The position numbers and the translations under genes were made by a program. Of a stretch of DNA of 64,000 nucleotides, positions 36,856 through 50,656 are shown piece by piece (position 1 is the stretch's first letter; each line of letters begins with the position of its first letter). The notes under the pieces are model-generated. The model had not been told where the DNA came from. It ran no database searches and worked only from the letters and a program-made list of their open reading frames with translations. This stretch comes from Vicia villosa (lineage: Eukaryota; Streptophyta; Magnoliopsida; Fabales; Fabaceae), in the NCBI RefSeq assembly GCF_029867415.1, contig NW_026705774.1, forward strand, positions 310,001 through 374,000, in the 5' to 3' direction.

Positions 36856-39800
36856 GAGAAGAGTCATTCGAATGACTTTCCTCAGCACACACAGGGGAGA
36901 CGATGGTTGCAATAGGTTGGGCATCTTCGAGGATTTCAGAAAGGACAGGAGATTTGCATTGAGGGACACCTGTTACGTAAATCAAAGTTTGTTAAGACAA
37001 GAAACCATCAAAAAGTTGTTTGTCAATCAAAGGGACAAATGCATACCTTGAAGGTTCCCAAGATCAATATTGAGGTTTGAAGTGTTGAGATCAGAAGTAG
37101 CGGTGCCCACGTCATCCTGTATCGACAAGGTAAGAGATAAACTTGTTTGTTGAAGTTAAGTATGAAAGATGATTATGTTATAAGGTCCAAGTACCTTGGT
37201 TGGGACGTTATCTGGGCTTGAATTATGGATTTCCATAATGGGAATAGCACAAGCGACCTTTGCAGGTGATTCATCAGAAGATATCTTATCACTCGATGAA
37301 GTAAGTTTCGAAGTTCCAGATTCCTTTTCTTTAGCAAAAGGTATGGTAGCCTTCTGTCTTTTCTTCGATGCTTGTCTGGTACGAGGAGGAGATTTATCTT
37401 CATCATCTGAAATATTGGTGCAAGAAACTTTCCGCTTTGAAGGGGTCGGAGGCTTCGAACTCTGGAAATGCACAGTAATTAAAGTAAGTAATATTCATAA
37501 AATTACACAAGTCAGAATGTGAGGTATGAATATACCGTGAGTTTTTTTCCAGTGGTGATGGAGTCACTCCCACTTGTCTTGGTGCTTTTCGAAGCTCCAG
37601 CGCCTTTCTGGGCAGGGGTTTCCTTGATACTTTTCTTTCGAGTAACAACTGTGAACAAGATAGAAATCAGTATGTGAGTAAAGAAGGAAAATTAGTTGAA
37701 GGATTGTCTAAACCCCAACCTTCAGGTATTGGAGTCAAGACGCGAACGTGTTCAAGATCTATATGAAGACGTCCTTTGAAAGTATCTAGGGTATGCTTAG
37801 TCGGGACCACTCGTTCAGCGTGTTTTTTAGATTGTTCCTGAAGGATTTTAATGGCATTCCCACACACAAACCAATATGGAAAAGGAGGACTTAAAGCCAC
37901 ACCAAAATCAGCACTAGGTAGTGGAGGGAATTTTGGAGGATTAAGTTCGAAAGCCACTTCATAACGTAGTTCAGGACGAACATACGTGGGCAATTTCAAC
38001 TTATCCAGTTTGGCAGAAAACTTTTCACGTAAAGTGTGTCATACCCCAAATTTTGACCTAAGATACCACCTCATATCATTTGCATATGCATCATTTGCAT
38101 CTCTAACAAATTGCATAGCTTGTGTTTGCTACTTGTGACTCAGCAGGATTTAAACAAGAAATCACTCATCAGTACAAGTAACAACCAATTAGGGTTTTGT
38201 TCTCCCTTCATCTCAAAGGAACTATCTTCATCAACAATCAACATTTGGTCCTCAAAGATTCATTTCAACAAGCTCAGAGACTTTGAATCAATCAGATTAG
38301 GGTTTTGACTGAAGATATCATACCCCTGACTTTTGCTCAGGATTTGACCTAATGACTTGGGACATGACCTCAAGACCCCAAGTACATCATTTTGACCTAA
38401 TCTATTGGCTCAAGACATCCCCTACACAGGGACTGATCAACAGTGAAATTTCAAATCATCAGATTAGGGTTTTTGAACTATCAGGGACTGAAATCAGGGA
38501 TCACATTTGGGAAACCCTAAAAAGCTCCAGGGGATCAGTCAAAGGTTTCAATCATCTTCAAATAATCCCTATGACAATATCCAATGGAAATTACATCTCA
38601 ATTCAAGACCCACAGTCATCAATTTCATCAGGTCGACAATTAGGGTTTTTTGACCTAATTCACTTGAACCACTGACTTTTTAATCAGAACATGGTGCCAC
38701 AACTTAAAATATGGCTCAAGGTCCTCCAATAACTCAATGTGATCCATTCATACCATTCATTTGGTGAGGATAGCCTGGTTCATTTAAAATCTCCAGAAAC
38801 GCGATTCGTCTGAAAAAGTCAAATGTACAAGATCACCATTGACTTTTGGGGAATTTTGGTCAACCATGACTTTTGAAGTTTTGAATCATCAATATATGAT
38901 ATATGAAGTCATTTGATCAAGAAAAATCAAGAAAATCAATCAAGAATCAAAAAGTCAAAAGTTTGACTTTTATACTTAGAAAATTTTCTAAGTGTTTTTC
39001 ATTGGTTTTTTCCAAACTTTGGAAGGGAATAACTCAAAATTTCACCTACAAACTGAAAAAAACTTCCATCATGAAAGTTGTAGATTTTGATCCAATGAAC
39101 AACTTTGTCACATAAAATGATTTTCCAAAAGATCAACCATTTAAGAGATATGGAGCTTCAAAGTTGGTATCTTTTGAAAATTTCACTTGAAATCTCATTT
39201 TTCTCAAAGTTCATGGATCTTTTTCACCCATTTCCTTAAAGGTCTTGAAGAAACTTTCAACTAGGGATTTGAAGTGCATAACATGAGCTTTCCAAAATGT
39301 CCAAGAGCATGAAAAAATATGGAGCATAGCTATGGCTTTGAATTATGCATTTAGTGATCATTTTCACTTGAAATTTCAAACCATTTTCACTAAGTTTCAA
39401 TACTATATGACCTATAATGCAAGTAATGATGCATCAATGCAATAATTGAGAGATATTTTCTGATTTGAAGATCAGAGTGGAAGAGGATAAGAAGCTTGGA
39501 AGATTAACCATGGTTAAGTCACTTTTAACCATTTGCATTTAATGTAAAGATTCCATTTTATCTCCAAATGCCAAATCACCATTCTTTGATCAACTTGCAA
39601 AGCTCTGCATTCAGAATCCTTGGCCTATAAATAGAGGTTCAAATCACTCTTCAAATCACACCAAAACCTCACAATCATAGGTTTTCTCTCTTCTTTCTTA
39701 AGTTGCAAGTTTCATGAGTTTCAAAGAGGTAGAAAACTCAACCTCCAAATCCTTGAAGTTATGGCCAAAGTGATGGTTCTAACATCTCATAAACATCATA

Positions 39801-40569
39801 TGGGATGTGTTTGATCCACTCACACCCCCCAAAAACACTTAAAACTCAGAATCACTCTTCAACCTCCATGTTTGCATATGGTGAACCTTATCATGCCAAT
39901 TCTCATACCAAGCCATATATGTCCAAACTAACCTTCTAAACATCATCCATATGCTTCGTATGAACTGTTCCAACCATCATACATGATCTGAAACACCAAA
40001 ATCATCAAATTCGATCCTCACTCCATAGCTCTGCAGATCGGGTCCCATGGCTATGCTCAGATGAATTCAGTCCACTCCAAGCATTCAGACATGTTCTATA
40101 ATCATCATTGAAGCTATCCAGATCATTACAAAGCATCTGCAACACCTCCAACTCAGAATTCAATCTCCAGTTTGGCCGTTTTTGAAGGTAAGCCTCATGA
40201 ACTTCAAACTCCTACCTACATGCATCATAAATGAAAAATTGAGTTGCCATCTTGTTTCTGCACTATCACTGATCAATAGCCCTCAATCAATTTCACAATT
40301 CATCAATCATACACGATTTCATGTTCAAATTCAGAATTAGGGTTCTTCGTGTTCATCACAAAATTGATCACCTTAGAGAAAAAATAAATGAATTATGAGG
40401 ACACCATCATGATCCTCGTGAAAAAACGAGTGAGATAGACCCTTCACTTGATCAATTTGGTTCAGTTTTCAGAATTTTCAAAAATCAAATTAGGGTGTGT
40501 TCTTGGCGCCATTTTTTGCGAAGGAAATTTGAAAATTGAGTTTGTAATATAATCTATTCGTTGCAAATG

Positions 40570-40665
40570 TTAAACAGACCACGCGCGTGGTCCAGTTGGC
40601 TAAGTTTTTAAGTAATGACCTCAAGGTCACGAGTTCAACACTCCTAAGGGCCAAACCATTCTTTT
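40570..40665 (+). other. tRNA-like sequence inside the Ogre LTR
   Basis: GTGGTCCAGTTGGCTAAG resembles a pol III A box and GAGTTCAACACTC resembles a B box, at about tRNA spacing. A counterpart lies at about 34,762-34,850 (minus) in the other Ogre-type LTR. It does not fold as a complete tRNA. Confidence 0.45.
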
Positions 40666-41137
40666 TTATCACTTATTTTCTTTAATTTTTTTACATAACT
40701 TCATCCATTAATTTAACCAATCAAAATTCATCATTTCCACTTCATTTTTTGCACACTCTTTGTTTAATATATATATTTTATGAACATCCAAAAAAAATCA
40801 CAAAAAATATTTATTTAATACATTTTTAAATGGATTTAAAATGACATGTTTTTAAGTGTTTTTAAATACTTTAAAAATTGTTTTTCATTTGATTTTTCAA
40901 AAATTAACAACTTGTAAATATTTTGTGATCAAAACCCTAATTATTTAGGTATTAATTAAGTATAATATTTGCTTTTATCTTAATTAAATTGATTTCTTTC
41001 AAAATTTCAAACCATTTTAAAACAAACGATCGTCGTTTTCAAAACAAATCGCTTTCAAAACCATTTCTTTTTGGTTCTCCTTTCAAAAACTCTTGATTAA
41101 ATCTTTTTGGATTGATCAATTGGTTTTCTAAAAAACC

Positions 41138-41570
41138 GGGGCATCCCTTATGGTATAAGTCCCATTCCTTTGTATAAATTTAGGTTTTTTCATTGTATAT
41201 ACGCCTATCTTTTTATACCGCGATCCAAATTGATTTAAACCCTCGAGTAACAAGATCAAAATTAGGGTTTTTTCTTCAAAAATCAATCTGGGCCTCCACA
41301 TAGGTATAAGTCCCATTCCTTTACATGAAATTAGGTATTTCATTGTACATACACTTTTTTTTGTACATACCTCGATCAGTTTGATTTTTAACCTTGAATA
41401 ACAAATCAAAAATGAAGGTTTTCTTTAAATCTTCCCAAAAATACCATGGGCCTCCATGTAGGTATAAGTCCCAATCCCCTTTGTAAATACTTGTTTACAT
41501 AGCTTCTGAATAAACTCAATGGGCCTCTCCCCGAGTATAAGTCCCGAGCCCCCGTGCATACAAACGGATC
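41138..41570 (+). repeat. Tandem GGGCCTCC...GTATAAGTCCC repeats in the Ogre LTR
   Basis: Four imperfect units begin near 41138, 41289, 41449 and 41520. Each opens with GGGC(C/A)TC and contains GTATAAGTCCC; the first two share a further ~100 bp including TTTCATTGTA(T/C)ATAC. Confidence 0.75.
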
Positions 41571-41786
41571 ATGCTTACAGGTATATTTCCTTCATAAACT
41601 CCATTATATACACACACTTTGTCATATATATGTAATTGTTCATACTTGTTCATGTTTGTCCATGTTTGTTCATACTTGTACATATTTGTGATTGTGTTAT
41701 ATATACTTGTTCAACTTAGTACAACACTAGGTTCTGTTAGAACAAGATTTGTTCTGATCAATATTCTTAGTTTTGATGATAACAAG

Positions 41787-43925
41787 TGTAACACCCCACA
41801 CATATTTGTCTAGAATAATATGCATAAAGTATCATAAATGGTTCATAAGACAACAAATACATAAAGTTTTGCAGCAGAAAGTAGAAGTACACGATTACAA
41901 AAGCCGAATGTATCATGGCCAAAATACAAGTACATCATGTAAGTACATATCCAAAATACATAAACTAGCAAGCACGATAAGAACTAGAAGAATATCCAAG
42001 CATCGCCAAGAGATCTAATCCATCTTTCCCTTACCGCGATCTTGCCTCGAACCACCTGAAAAATAAATAATTGGAATGGGATGAGATTACTAAATCTCAG
42101 TGAGTCCGCCTATCCTATTAGTCCACTCGGATCTAAAGGGAACGTACAAAAAAAAAATACACGAATCCACCATGGATTCGGGGTTACTCTCACTTCCGGT
42201 ACACGCACGGAGTAAACAAGCGACTCGTCCACCATTGGACTTGTCTCAAGCAAATACACATTGTATAGCAACCAAGTATGCAAAACCCGCATCCATAACG
42301 GGGAATCCAGAAGTACGTTAATACCACTAGACTAAGTTACTAACACACCCTCGGTGGGTTCACCCACGCCTATATGTCGAGAGACTTACACAAGCACCCT
42401 GCAAGAATGGTTAAACGGGTTCGCACAAGCCTACGTGGCTGCGAGGTGACCTTGCCTAAGAGGCGACACCGTCCCATTAACCATATGTACGCACGTGGTG
42501 TTAACAGCAAGTGTAACACGCCGTCTCGACGCATGAGCCCATCCGGGTAGGAACCTAATGATGTAGCCTACATGGCATCATTAGAGATGGTTTACCTGTT
42601 ATGCGTAGGCTTACTTAGCCGCATATCGCCATCATACCGAGCACGCGAGTGTGTATACAGCAAGTGAGTAAAACGCCTCCAGGCCCTCACAAGCACACTG
42701 CAACGGTAGTTCAGGTATGCGCCTCTGGGATCCAAGATCAGGGCAGTCCCACAGACAACTCAAGGACCCGTGGTCCGAATCGTAACTTAGTACCTGGTCT
42801 ACTTCGATTCAGCACACGTACATAAACAAGCACTAAAGCATACAAGCACACAAACCCGATTGTTTAACCGAAACAATGGGCATTAATAGAATGATCATAA
42901 TTCATCATAATATAGCATTCTTATTTCAGCATAACATGGTAGTCAGAAATAATGAACTAATTCAGTCTAATTATACGCAAGTTGCATAGCATCAGTGTCG
43001 CACTTTAACTGAAGGTATGTCAGATACACCGGAAAATAATATTCCAACACCGATACTAATTTTCCTAGATAGTACACTCAACTAGCTTTCTAACGGTATA
43101 TGGTACGCGTCGAACGGACGCACGAAACGGGAGATATGAATTTCCCAAGATTGCTGAATTTTTACCCTGCGCCCAGGGTAATCGGTTACTGGTCCCAGAG
43201 TAACCGATTACTGGCTTCAAAAATGCCCATCCACGCCAAATTACACAGGGTAATCGGTTACCCAGGTCCCAGTAACCGATTACTCTGATGCAGAATCAAT
43301 TTTCTGCGTTTTAGGAACTCTAAACCAGTCCCAAACAACCTGTAGATGATCCCCTACACTTGTATAACAGTCCAAACGAATTTGCATCACATAATTGCAA
43401 ATAGAAACATTAGCATACAAAGAATAGGGCAAAACAAACAGATTTAGCATCATTGATTAACACTTCACTCATAATCCCTAAACCCCAATTGAACCCTTAC
43501 ATGCAAAACTCCCAAGGTCACTAACTATGGACTCACCTTAGGAGTGAAGGAGATGATGAAAACAGAGCTGAAACAAGATGAAGATGATGATGGAAGCAAG
43601 GTTTTGGGACAGAATCTGCTGCATGCAAGTGAGCTTGGACCAAGTGTTGGAACTTTCTCCTCTTCCTCCCCCTTTCCACGTTTTGTCTCTTCTTCCTCTA
43701 CTAAACAAAATTCTGGTTTTTGGAAAGAAGAGAATGATCAACCAAACATGTCCCAAGTTATATTTAAGGGTGAAAATACTATTATGCCCCTCCTATTGCC
43801 ACTAATAGGTTTAGTTAACACCATAAACCAATTAGTAGAAATATATATCATATTCATCCATCTTATTTCATACTAATCATATTAGCAAATATAAAGATTG
43901 AATAAATATAATATCGGGTATTACA
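41787..43925 (-). repeat. 3' LTR of the Tekay/Del-type chromovirus
   Basis: Same 2139-bp sequence as the 5' LTR with two visible substitutions. Begins right after the polypurine tract on the minus strand. Confidence 0.97.
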
Positions 43926-43970
43926 TTCTCCCCCCCTTAAATAGAATTCGTCCTCGAATTCAAAGGAAAC

Positions 43971-46900
43971 TTACCAAAACAAGTGAGGATAGGATTCCCG
44001 CATCTCTGACTCAAGTTCCCAAGTAGCCTCCTCAGGACGCGTCCCATCCCACATCACCTTCACGATAGGTATCTCCTTACTCCGGAGGGACTTGCTAGCA
44101 CGCTCCAAGATACAGCAAGGTTGAGGATCATAGGAAAGATCTGGTTCTACCTCCACAGAATCCGGGAGGATAGGATGAAAGGTATCAGGCACGAACTTTC
44201 GGAGCTGAGATACGTGGAATACGTCATGCAGCCCGGATAGTGAAGGTGGTAATGCCAACTGATAAGCCACTTCACCTACCCGACTCATAATCTGATACGG
44301 TCCCACATATCTCGGACTGAGTTTACGCGTTTTGAACGGTCCTCCCAACCTTAATCTTGGAGTGACCTTCAAATACACATGATCACCCACTTCAAATTCC
44401 AAAGGTCTTCTCCGCTTGTCCGCATAATTCTTTTGTCGGTCTTGGGCTTTCTTGAGATTATCTCGGATCATCTTAACTTTCTTGGTGGTTTCTTGTATAA
44501 TTTCCGGTCCAAGAATACTCTTCTCTCCTACCTCGGCCCAACACAAGGGTGATCGACATTTTCTCCCGTATAGAGCTTCATAGGGAGCCATACCCAAACT
44601 AGCATGGTAACTGTTATTGTATGCGAACTCTATCAATGGCAAATGATCTTTCCAACTCCCACCTTCTTCTAGAATGCAAGCTCTCAACATATCCTCTATC
44701 GTCTGGATCGTCCTCTCCGTCTGCCCATCGGATTGAGGATGGTTTGACGTACTCATATCCAATCTAGTCCCTAATTCCTTATGAAACATCTTCCAAAATC
44801 TTGAAGTGAATTTTGGATCACGATCAGACACTATACTGGACGGAACGCCATGCAACCGTACAATCTCTGCTATGAAAAGCCTTGCGAGATGAATCACCTT
44901 GTGAGTGGTCTTTACAGGCAAAAAGTGAGCAGACTTAGTCAACCTGTCCACTATTACCCATATCGAATCATGTCCGCCTCGAGTACGAGGTAATCCCACA
45001 ATGAAATCCATAGAGATAGAGTCCCATTTCCACGTCGGTACCTCCAGTGGTTGTAACATTCCTCCTGGTTTCTGATGCTCAATCTTAACCTGTTGACAAA
45101 TGGGACATTGTGCTACATACTCTGCGATCTCCTTCTTCATCCCTGGCCACCAAAAGTCTTTCCTCAAGTCTTGATACATTTTGGTCGACCCAGGATGAAT
45201 AGAAAATCTACTCTTGTGTGCTTCATCCAGAATCAAACGCTTCAATTCAGAATCATTAGGTACACACATCCGTTGCTTAAACAAGATTACTCCATCAGGT
45301 GCTCTCACAAAATTAGGCATGCCTTCGCTCGCTTGCAATTGCTTATCATACCCTTGGAATATCCGAATTCTTTCTCGTAGCTCATTCTGAATGCTCAAAT
45401 TACTGATCAACACACCATTGGGTGTCCATTCAAACTGAAGATTTAGATTGCGAAACCTTTCCAATAAGTCATGTTCTAACATCATCAACTCTGCAACTCG
45501 AAATTCCTTCCTACTTAACGCATCTGCAACTTTGTTAGCTTTTCCTGGATGATACTTCAATTCAAAGTCATAATCCTTGAGGTACTCCATCCATCTCCTT
45601 TGTCGCATATTCAACTCCTTCTGGTCGAAAAGATATCTCAAGCTTTTATGATCACTGAACATCTCAAAGTGAACGCCATATAGGTAATGTCGCCACACCT
45701 TGAGTGCAAAAACTATTGCGGCAAGCTCGAGATCATGGGTCGGGTAATTCTCTTCATGAGATCTCAACTGTCGAGAGGCATAAGCTACCACCTGGCCATC
45801 TTGCATCAATACTCCACCTAAACCCTTCTTAGAAGCGTCACAGAACACCTCATAGGATCGGTTTGGATCCGGAATCACTAACACGGGTGCAGTAGTCAAC
45901 TTCTTCTTAAGTTTCTGGAAACTCTGCTCACACTCGGAGTCCCATTCAAAAGCAACCTCCTTACGCGTAAGCTTTGTCAAGGGTAGGGCTAACTTAGCAA
46001 ACCCCATGATAAACCTCCGGTAATAACCAGCCAAGCCTAAAAAGCTTCTGACCTCAGTCACGCTTTTTGGCCTCTCCCAATTTACCACCGCTTCTACTTT
46101 AGAAGGATCCACTGCCACGCCTCCTCCAGAGATGACGTGACCAAGAAAACTCACTTCAGATAGCCAGAATTCACACTTACTGAACTTGGCATACAATTGT
46201 TTCTCTCGAAGAGTAGATAACACAATCCGCAAATGCTCCTCATGATCCTCGGGAGTACGAGAATACACAAGAATGTCATCAATGAAGATTACTACAAACT
46301 GGTCCAGATATGGTTGAAAGATTCGATTCATGTAATCCATGAAAACAGCCGGAGCATTAGTCACACCGAATGGCATAACCAAAAACTCGTAGTGACCATA
46401 TCGTGTCCTGAATGCAGTCTTAGGCACATCAGAGCTCTTCACTCGGATTTGATGGTACCCTGACCTAAGATCAATCTTCGAGAATACACTGGCTCCTTTC
46501 AACTGATCTAGGAGGTCATCAATCCGTGGTAAAGGATATTTGTTCTTTATGGTGACTTTGTTCAGCTGACGATAATCGATGCACAGGCGCATACTTCCGT
46601 CTTTCTTTTTCACTAAAAGAACAGGGGCTCCCCATGGAGAAACACTGGGTTGAATAAAATGCTTAGCAAGAAGCTCTTCCAATTGACGTTTCAGTTCTCT
46701 GAGTTCAATAGGAGACATCCTATAAGGAGTGATGGAAACTGGGGCTGTCCCAGGAACAAGATCGATTGAGAATTCCGCTTCTCTTTCTGGAGGAAGAGAA
46801 GTGATATCCTCAGGGAATACATCAGGAAATTCGCACACCACCGGAATCTCCGACAATTCAATCCTCACAGAAGGCTCCTTGGAAAGAACTAAAAGAAAGG

Positions 46901-48377
46901 ATCTTTCTTGAGAAAAGAGATAATTAACCGTGCTGATTGTACCTTCTATTAACTTGGTAATTGCATCATCGGAAGAAATCTCTTCAGCAGGAATGAATAT
47001 GGCCTTCTCTTTGCAACCAATGTACACTGAGTTAAGAGACAACCAATCCATCCCTAGGATAACATCAAGCTTCTTGAGGGGTAAACAAATTAAATCAATC
47101 GGGAAGTCACGACCATTAAAAGACACCGAACAATCTTTACAAATCAGTCGAGCTTCCACAGTATCATCCGTTGCCGAAGAAATAATCATGGGAGTGGGTA
47201 ATGGAGTAACTTCCAAACCAAGTCGATAAACACACTCGGTAGAGACAAAAGAATGAGTGGCTCCACAATCAACTAAAACACATAAAGGTTGATTGTTAAC
47301 ATAGCACGTACCCGCAATAAGATTGTTGTTTCCCTTTGCCTTCCTTGAATCCAAAGTGTAGACACGACCTGCAGTCTTTCCTGGAGCTCCCTTCTTTGGG
47401 CAATTCCTCATCACGTGACCTTGCTCGCCACACTCAAAACATCTGACAGGATAAACTTCACAATTTCCAGTGTGCTTCCTCCTACACTTATCACAAAAGG
47501 GTGGTCGGGGGAAACGGTCACCGTGGCTTTGCTTCATCTTTGGTGGAGGATTACGGGGCCTCAAGTTTTGAGTAGATCTCCCTTGCTCTCTGAAATTAGC
47601 CCTGTTCTGGTTCCTCTCTTCCTGAACCCTTTTCAAACTGTTTTCAGCAACATAGCATTGTCTTAGACATTCAGCATAAGTGGTGAACTCTCTTTGGGAA
47701 ACGCTATGGGCAATGTCGGCCCTCAAACCCATCATGAACTGATCGATCTTCCATAATTCATCTGGAGCATAAACAGCCTGTCTGGAGTAGTCTGCCAAGT
47801 CCTCGAACTTCTCTGCATATTCTGAAACAGACATGTCACCTTGTTTGAAGTTCTGAAATTCTCGCTCCTTCTGAGTTCTCACACTATTAGGAAAATACTT
47901 CTCCAAGAATGCAACCTTGAAGTGTTGCCAATCCTTAGGAATCTCCTGTGTGGTGAAATAAGTGGATGCAGTGTTCCACCACCTAAGAGCTGGTCCCTTC
48001 ATTTTCTGAGTAGCAAAGATCACCTTCTCTTCTTCAGTACACTGAATAGCTTGAAACACCCTCTCCATACCAGCTAACCAATCATGAGCCAAGAGTGAGT
48101 CAAGTCCACCAACGAACTCCGGAGGATCCATCCTGAAGAAGGCACGAAAATCTGGTCCAGCTGCAGCTTGAGGTACGGGAGCTTGAGTAGGAGGTTGTTG
48201 TCCTTGCATGCCTTGCATCATTTGAGCCATCATCTGGTTCTGCTGCATCATCTGCTGCATCATCTGTTGCCAAGGCACGCCTGCACCTCCGGCTGATTGC
48301 TCGGGCTCCACATTCCTTGTTCTGGGCCTTCCGGGGCCTCTGCGTTGCTCAGCCATCTCCCTGTCTGTCCTACGCAT
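43971..48377 (-). CDS. Chromovirus gag-pol polyprotein, 1468 codons, intact
   Basis: Likely true start is [11 protein letters not shown] at 48356, seven codons inside the frame. Gag (about 1-300) has [20 protein letters not shown] and the [10 protein letters not shown] region, then two Cys/His clusters ending in the knuckle [16 protein letters not shown] (~315). Protease has VDCGATHSF (~370), RT spans ~555-745 with FIDDILVYS, and RNase H starts at ~860 ([13 protein letters not shown]). The integrase finger and core lie at ~1060-1290 ([34 protein letters not shown]). The terminal chromo-like domain is [12 protein letters not shown] to [16 protein letters not shown]. The residue before the catalytic glycine of the protease is Cys instead of the usual Ser/Thr; the aspartate is kept. 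No stops or frameshifts. Confidence 0.96.
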   Translation of the reverse strand: MRRTDREMAEQRRGPGRPRTRNVEPEQSAGGAGVPWQQMMQQMMQQNQMMAQMMQGMQGQQPPTQAPVPQAAAGPDFRAFFRMDPPEFVGGLDSLLAHDWLAGMERVFQAIQCTEEEKVIFATQKMKGPALRWWNTASTYFTTQEIPKDWQHFKVAFLEKYFPNSVRTQKEREFQNFKQGDMSVSEYAEKFEDLADYSRQAVYAPDELWKIDQFMMGLRADIAHSVSQREFTTYAECLRQCYVAENSLKRVQEERNQNRANFREQGRSTQNLRPRNPPPKMKQSHGDRFPRPPFCDKCRRKHTGNCEVYPVRCFECGEQGHVMRNCPKKGAPGKTAGRVYTLDSRKAKGNNNLIAGTCYVNNQPLCVLVDCGATHSFVSTECVYRLGLEVTPLPTPMIISSATDDTVEARLICKDCSVSFNGRDFPIDLICLPLKKLDVILGMDWLSLNSVYIGCKEKAIFIPAEEISSDDAITKLIEGTISTVNYLFSQERSFLLVLSKEPSVRIELSEIPVVCEFPDVFPEDITSLPPEREAEFSIDLVPGTAPVSITPYRMSPIELRELKRQLEELLAKHFIQPSVSPWGAPVLLVKKKDGSMRLCIDYRQLNKVTIKNKYPLPRIDDLLDQLKGASVFSKIDLRSGYHQIRVKSSDVPKTAFRTRYGHYEFLVMPFGVTNAPAVFMDYMNRIFQPYLDQFVVIFIDDILVYSRTPEDHEEHLRIVLSTLREKQLYAKFSKCEFWLSEVSFLGHVISGGGVAVDPSKVEAVVNWERPKSVTEVRSFLGLAGYYRRFIMGFAKLALPLTKLTRKEVAFEWDSECEQSFQKLKKKLTTAPVLVIPDPNRSYEVFCDASKKGLGGVLMQDGQVVAYASRQLRSHEENYPTHDLELAAIVFALKVWRHYLYGVHFEMFSDHKSLRYLFDQKELNMRQRRWMEYLKDYDFELKYHPGKANKVADALSRKEFRVAELMMLEHDLLERFRNLNLQFEWTPNGVLISNLSIQNELRERIRIFQGYDKQLQASEGMPNFVRAPDGVILFKQRMCVPNDSELKRLILDEAHKSRFSIHPGSTKMYQDLRKDFWWPGMKKEIAEYVAQCPICQQVKIEHQKPGGMLQPLEVPTWKWDSISMDFIVGLPRTRGGHDSIWVIVDRLTKSAHFLPVKTTHKVIHLARLFIAEIVRLHGVPSSIVSDRDPKFTSRFWKMFHKELGTRLDMSTSNHPQSDGQTERTIQTIEDMLRACILEEGGSWKDHLPLIEFAYNNSYHASLGMAPYEALYGRKCRSPLCWAEVGEKSILGPEIIQETTKKVKMIRDNLKKAQDRQKNYADKRRRPLEFEVGDHVYLKVTPRLRLGGPFKTRKLSPRYVGPYQIMSRVGEVAYQLALPPSLSGLHDVFHVSQLRKFVPDTFHPILPDSVEVEPDLSYDPQPCCILERASKSLRSKEIPIVKVMWDGTRPEEATWELESEMRESYPHLFW

Positions 48378-48512
48378 GGAATCAAGTTGATCAGGCTTAA
48401 TACCATAAATAAGACATAAGGAATCTTACTGATTATACACATATGAGGCAGAATTGTACTGCATTATGATGTGTCTTAGCAAAGTCGAGGATCGACCTGC
48501 TCTGATACCAAC

Positions 48513-50651
48513 TGTAACACCCCACACATATTTGTCTAGAATAATATGCATAAAGTATCATAAATGGTTCATAAGACAACAAATACATAAAGTTTTGCAG
48601 CAGAAAGTAGAAGTACACGATTACAAAAGCCGAATGTATCATGGCCAAAATACAAGTACATCATGTAAGTACATATCCAAAATACATAAACTAGCAAGCA
48701 CGATAAGAACTAGAAGAATATCCAAGCATCGCCAAGAGATCTAATCCATCTTTCCCTTACCGCGATCTTGCCTCGAACCACCTGAAAAATAAATAATTGG
48801 AATGGGATGAGATTACTAAATCTCAGTGAGTCCGCCTATCCTATTAGTCCACTCGGATCTAAAGGGAACGTACAAAAAAAAAATACACGAATCCACCATG
48901 GATTCGGGGTTACTCTCACTTCCGGTACACGCACGGAGTAAACAAGCGACTCGTCCACCATTGGACTTGTCTCAAGCAAATACACATTGTATAGCAACCA
49001 AGTATGCAAAACCCGCATCCATAACGGGGAATCCAGAAGTACGTTAATACCACTAGACTAAGTTACTAACACACCCTCGGTGGGTTCACCCACGCCTATA
49101 TGTCGAGAGACTTACACAAGCACCCTGCAAGAATGGTTAAACGGGTTCGCACAAGCCTACGTGGCTGCGAGGTGACCTTGCCTAAGAGGCGACACCGTCC
49201 CATTAACCATATGTACGCACGTGGTGTTAACAGCAAGTGTAACACGCCGTCTCGACGCATGAGCCCATCCGGGTAGGAACCTAATGATGTAGCCTACATG
49301 GCATCATTAGAGATGGTTTACCTGTTATGCGTAGGCTTACTTAGCCGCATAACGCCATCATACCGAGCACGCGAGTGTGTATACAGCAAGTGAGTAAAAC
49401 GCCTCCAGGCCCTCACAAGCACACTGCAACGGTAGTTCAGGTATGCGCCTCTGGGATCCAAGATCAGGGCAGTCCCACAGACAACTCAAGGACCCGTGGT
49501 CCGAATCGTAACTTAGTACCTGGTCTACTTCGATTCAGCACACGTACATAAACAAGCACTAAAGCATACAAGCACACAAACCCGATTGTTTAACCGAAAC
49601 AATGGGCATTAATAGAATGATCATAATTCATCATAATATAGCATTCTTATTTCAGCATAACATGGTAGTCAGAAATAATGAACTAATTCAGTCTAATTAT
49701 ACGCAAGTTGCATAGCATCAGTGTCGCACTTTAACTGAAGGTATGTCAGATACACCGGAAAATAATATTCCAACACCGATACTAATTTTCCTAGATAGTA
49801 CACTCAATTAGCTTTCTAACGGTATATGGTACGCGTCGAACGGACGCACGAAACGGGAGATATGAATTTCCCAAGATTGCTGAATTTTTACCCTGCGCCC
49901 AGGGTAATCGGTTACTGGTCCCAGAGTAACCGATTACTGGCTTCAAAAATGCCCATCCACGCCAAATTACACAGGGTAATCGGTTACCCAGGTCCCAGTA
50001 ACCGATTACTCTGATGCAGAATCAATTTTCTGCGTTTTAGGAACTCTAAACCAGTCCCAAACAACCTGTAGATGATCCCCTACACTTGTATAACAGTCCA
50101 AACGAATTTGCATCACATAATTGCAAATAGAAACATTAGCATACAAAGAATAGGGCAAAACAAACAGATTTAGCATCATTGATTAACACTTCACTCATAA
50201 TCCCTAAACCCCAATTGAACCCTTACATGCAAAACTCCCAAGGTCACTAACTATGGACTCACCTTAGGAGTGAAGGAGATGATGAAAACAGAGCTGAAAC
50301 AAGATGAAGATGATGATGGAAGCAAGGTTTTGGGACAGAATCTGCTGCATGCAAGTGAGCTTGGACCAAGTGTTGGAACTTTCTCCTCTTCCTCCCCCTT
50401 TCCACGTTTTGTCTCTTCTTCCTCTACTAAACAAAATTCTGGTTTTTGGAAAGAAGAGAATGATCAACCAAACATGTCCCAAGTTATATTTAAGGGTGAA
50501 AATACTATTATGCCCCTCCTATTGCCACTAATAGGTTTAGTTAACACCATAAACCAATTAGTAGAAATATATATCATATTCATCCATCTTATTTCATACT
50601 AATCATATTAGCAAATATAAAGATTGAATAAATATAATATCGGGTATTACA
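48513..50651 (-). repeat. 5' LTR of the Tekay/Del-type chromovirus
   Basis: TGTAATACCCG to GGTGTTACA on the minus strand, next to the primer-binding site. It contains four GTAATCGGTTAC/GTAACCGATTAC words at about 49904-50009. Confidence 0.97.
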
Positions 50652-50656
50652 ACAAG

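Larger units (their letters stand above)
41787..50651 (-). mobile_element. Near-intact Tekay/Del-type chromovirus nested in the Sirevirus 5' LTR
   Basis: 8865-bp minus-strand Ty3/gypsy element with 2139-bp LTRs of equal length (41787-43925 and 48513-50651). I saw two mismatches between them (42626/49352 and 43082/49808). Perfect ACAAG duplications at 41782-41786 and 50652-50656. Primer-binding site TGGTATCAGAGC (minus, 48510-48499) and polypurine tract AAGGGGGGGAGAA (minus, next to 43925). One uninterrupted gag-pol ORF. Everything needed for autonomy appears present, and it is the youngest layer of the nest. Confidence 0.97.

Noticed and set aside
40570..40665. A functional tRNA gene
   Set aside because: No acceptor stem pairing and no clear anticodon arm; only A/B-box resemblance.
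46729..47229. Plus-strand ORFs within the chromovirus
   Set aside because: Shadows of the 1468-codon minus-strand gag-pol frame.
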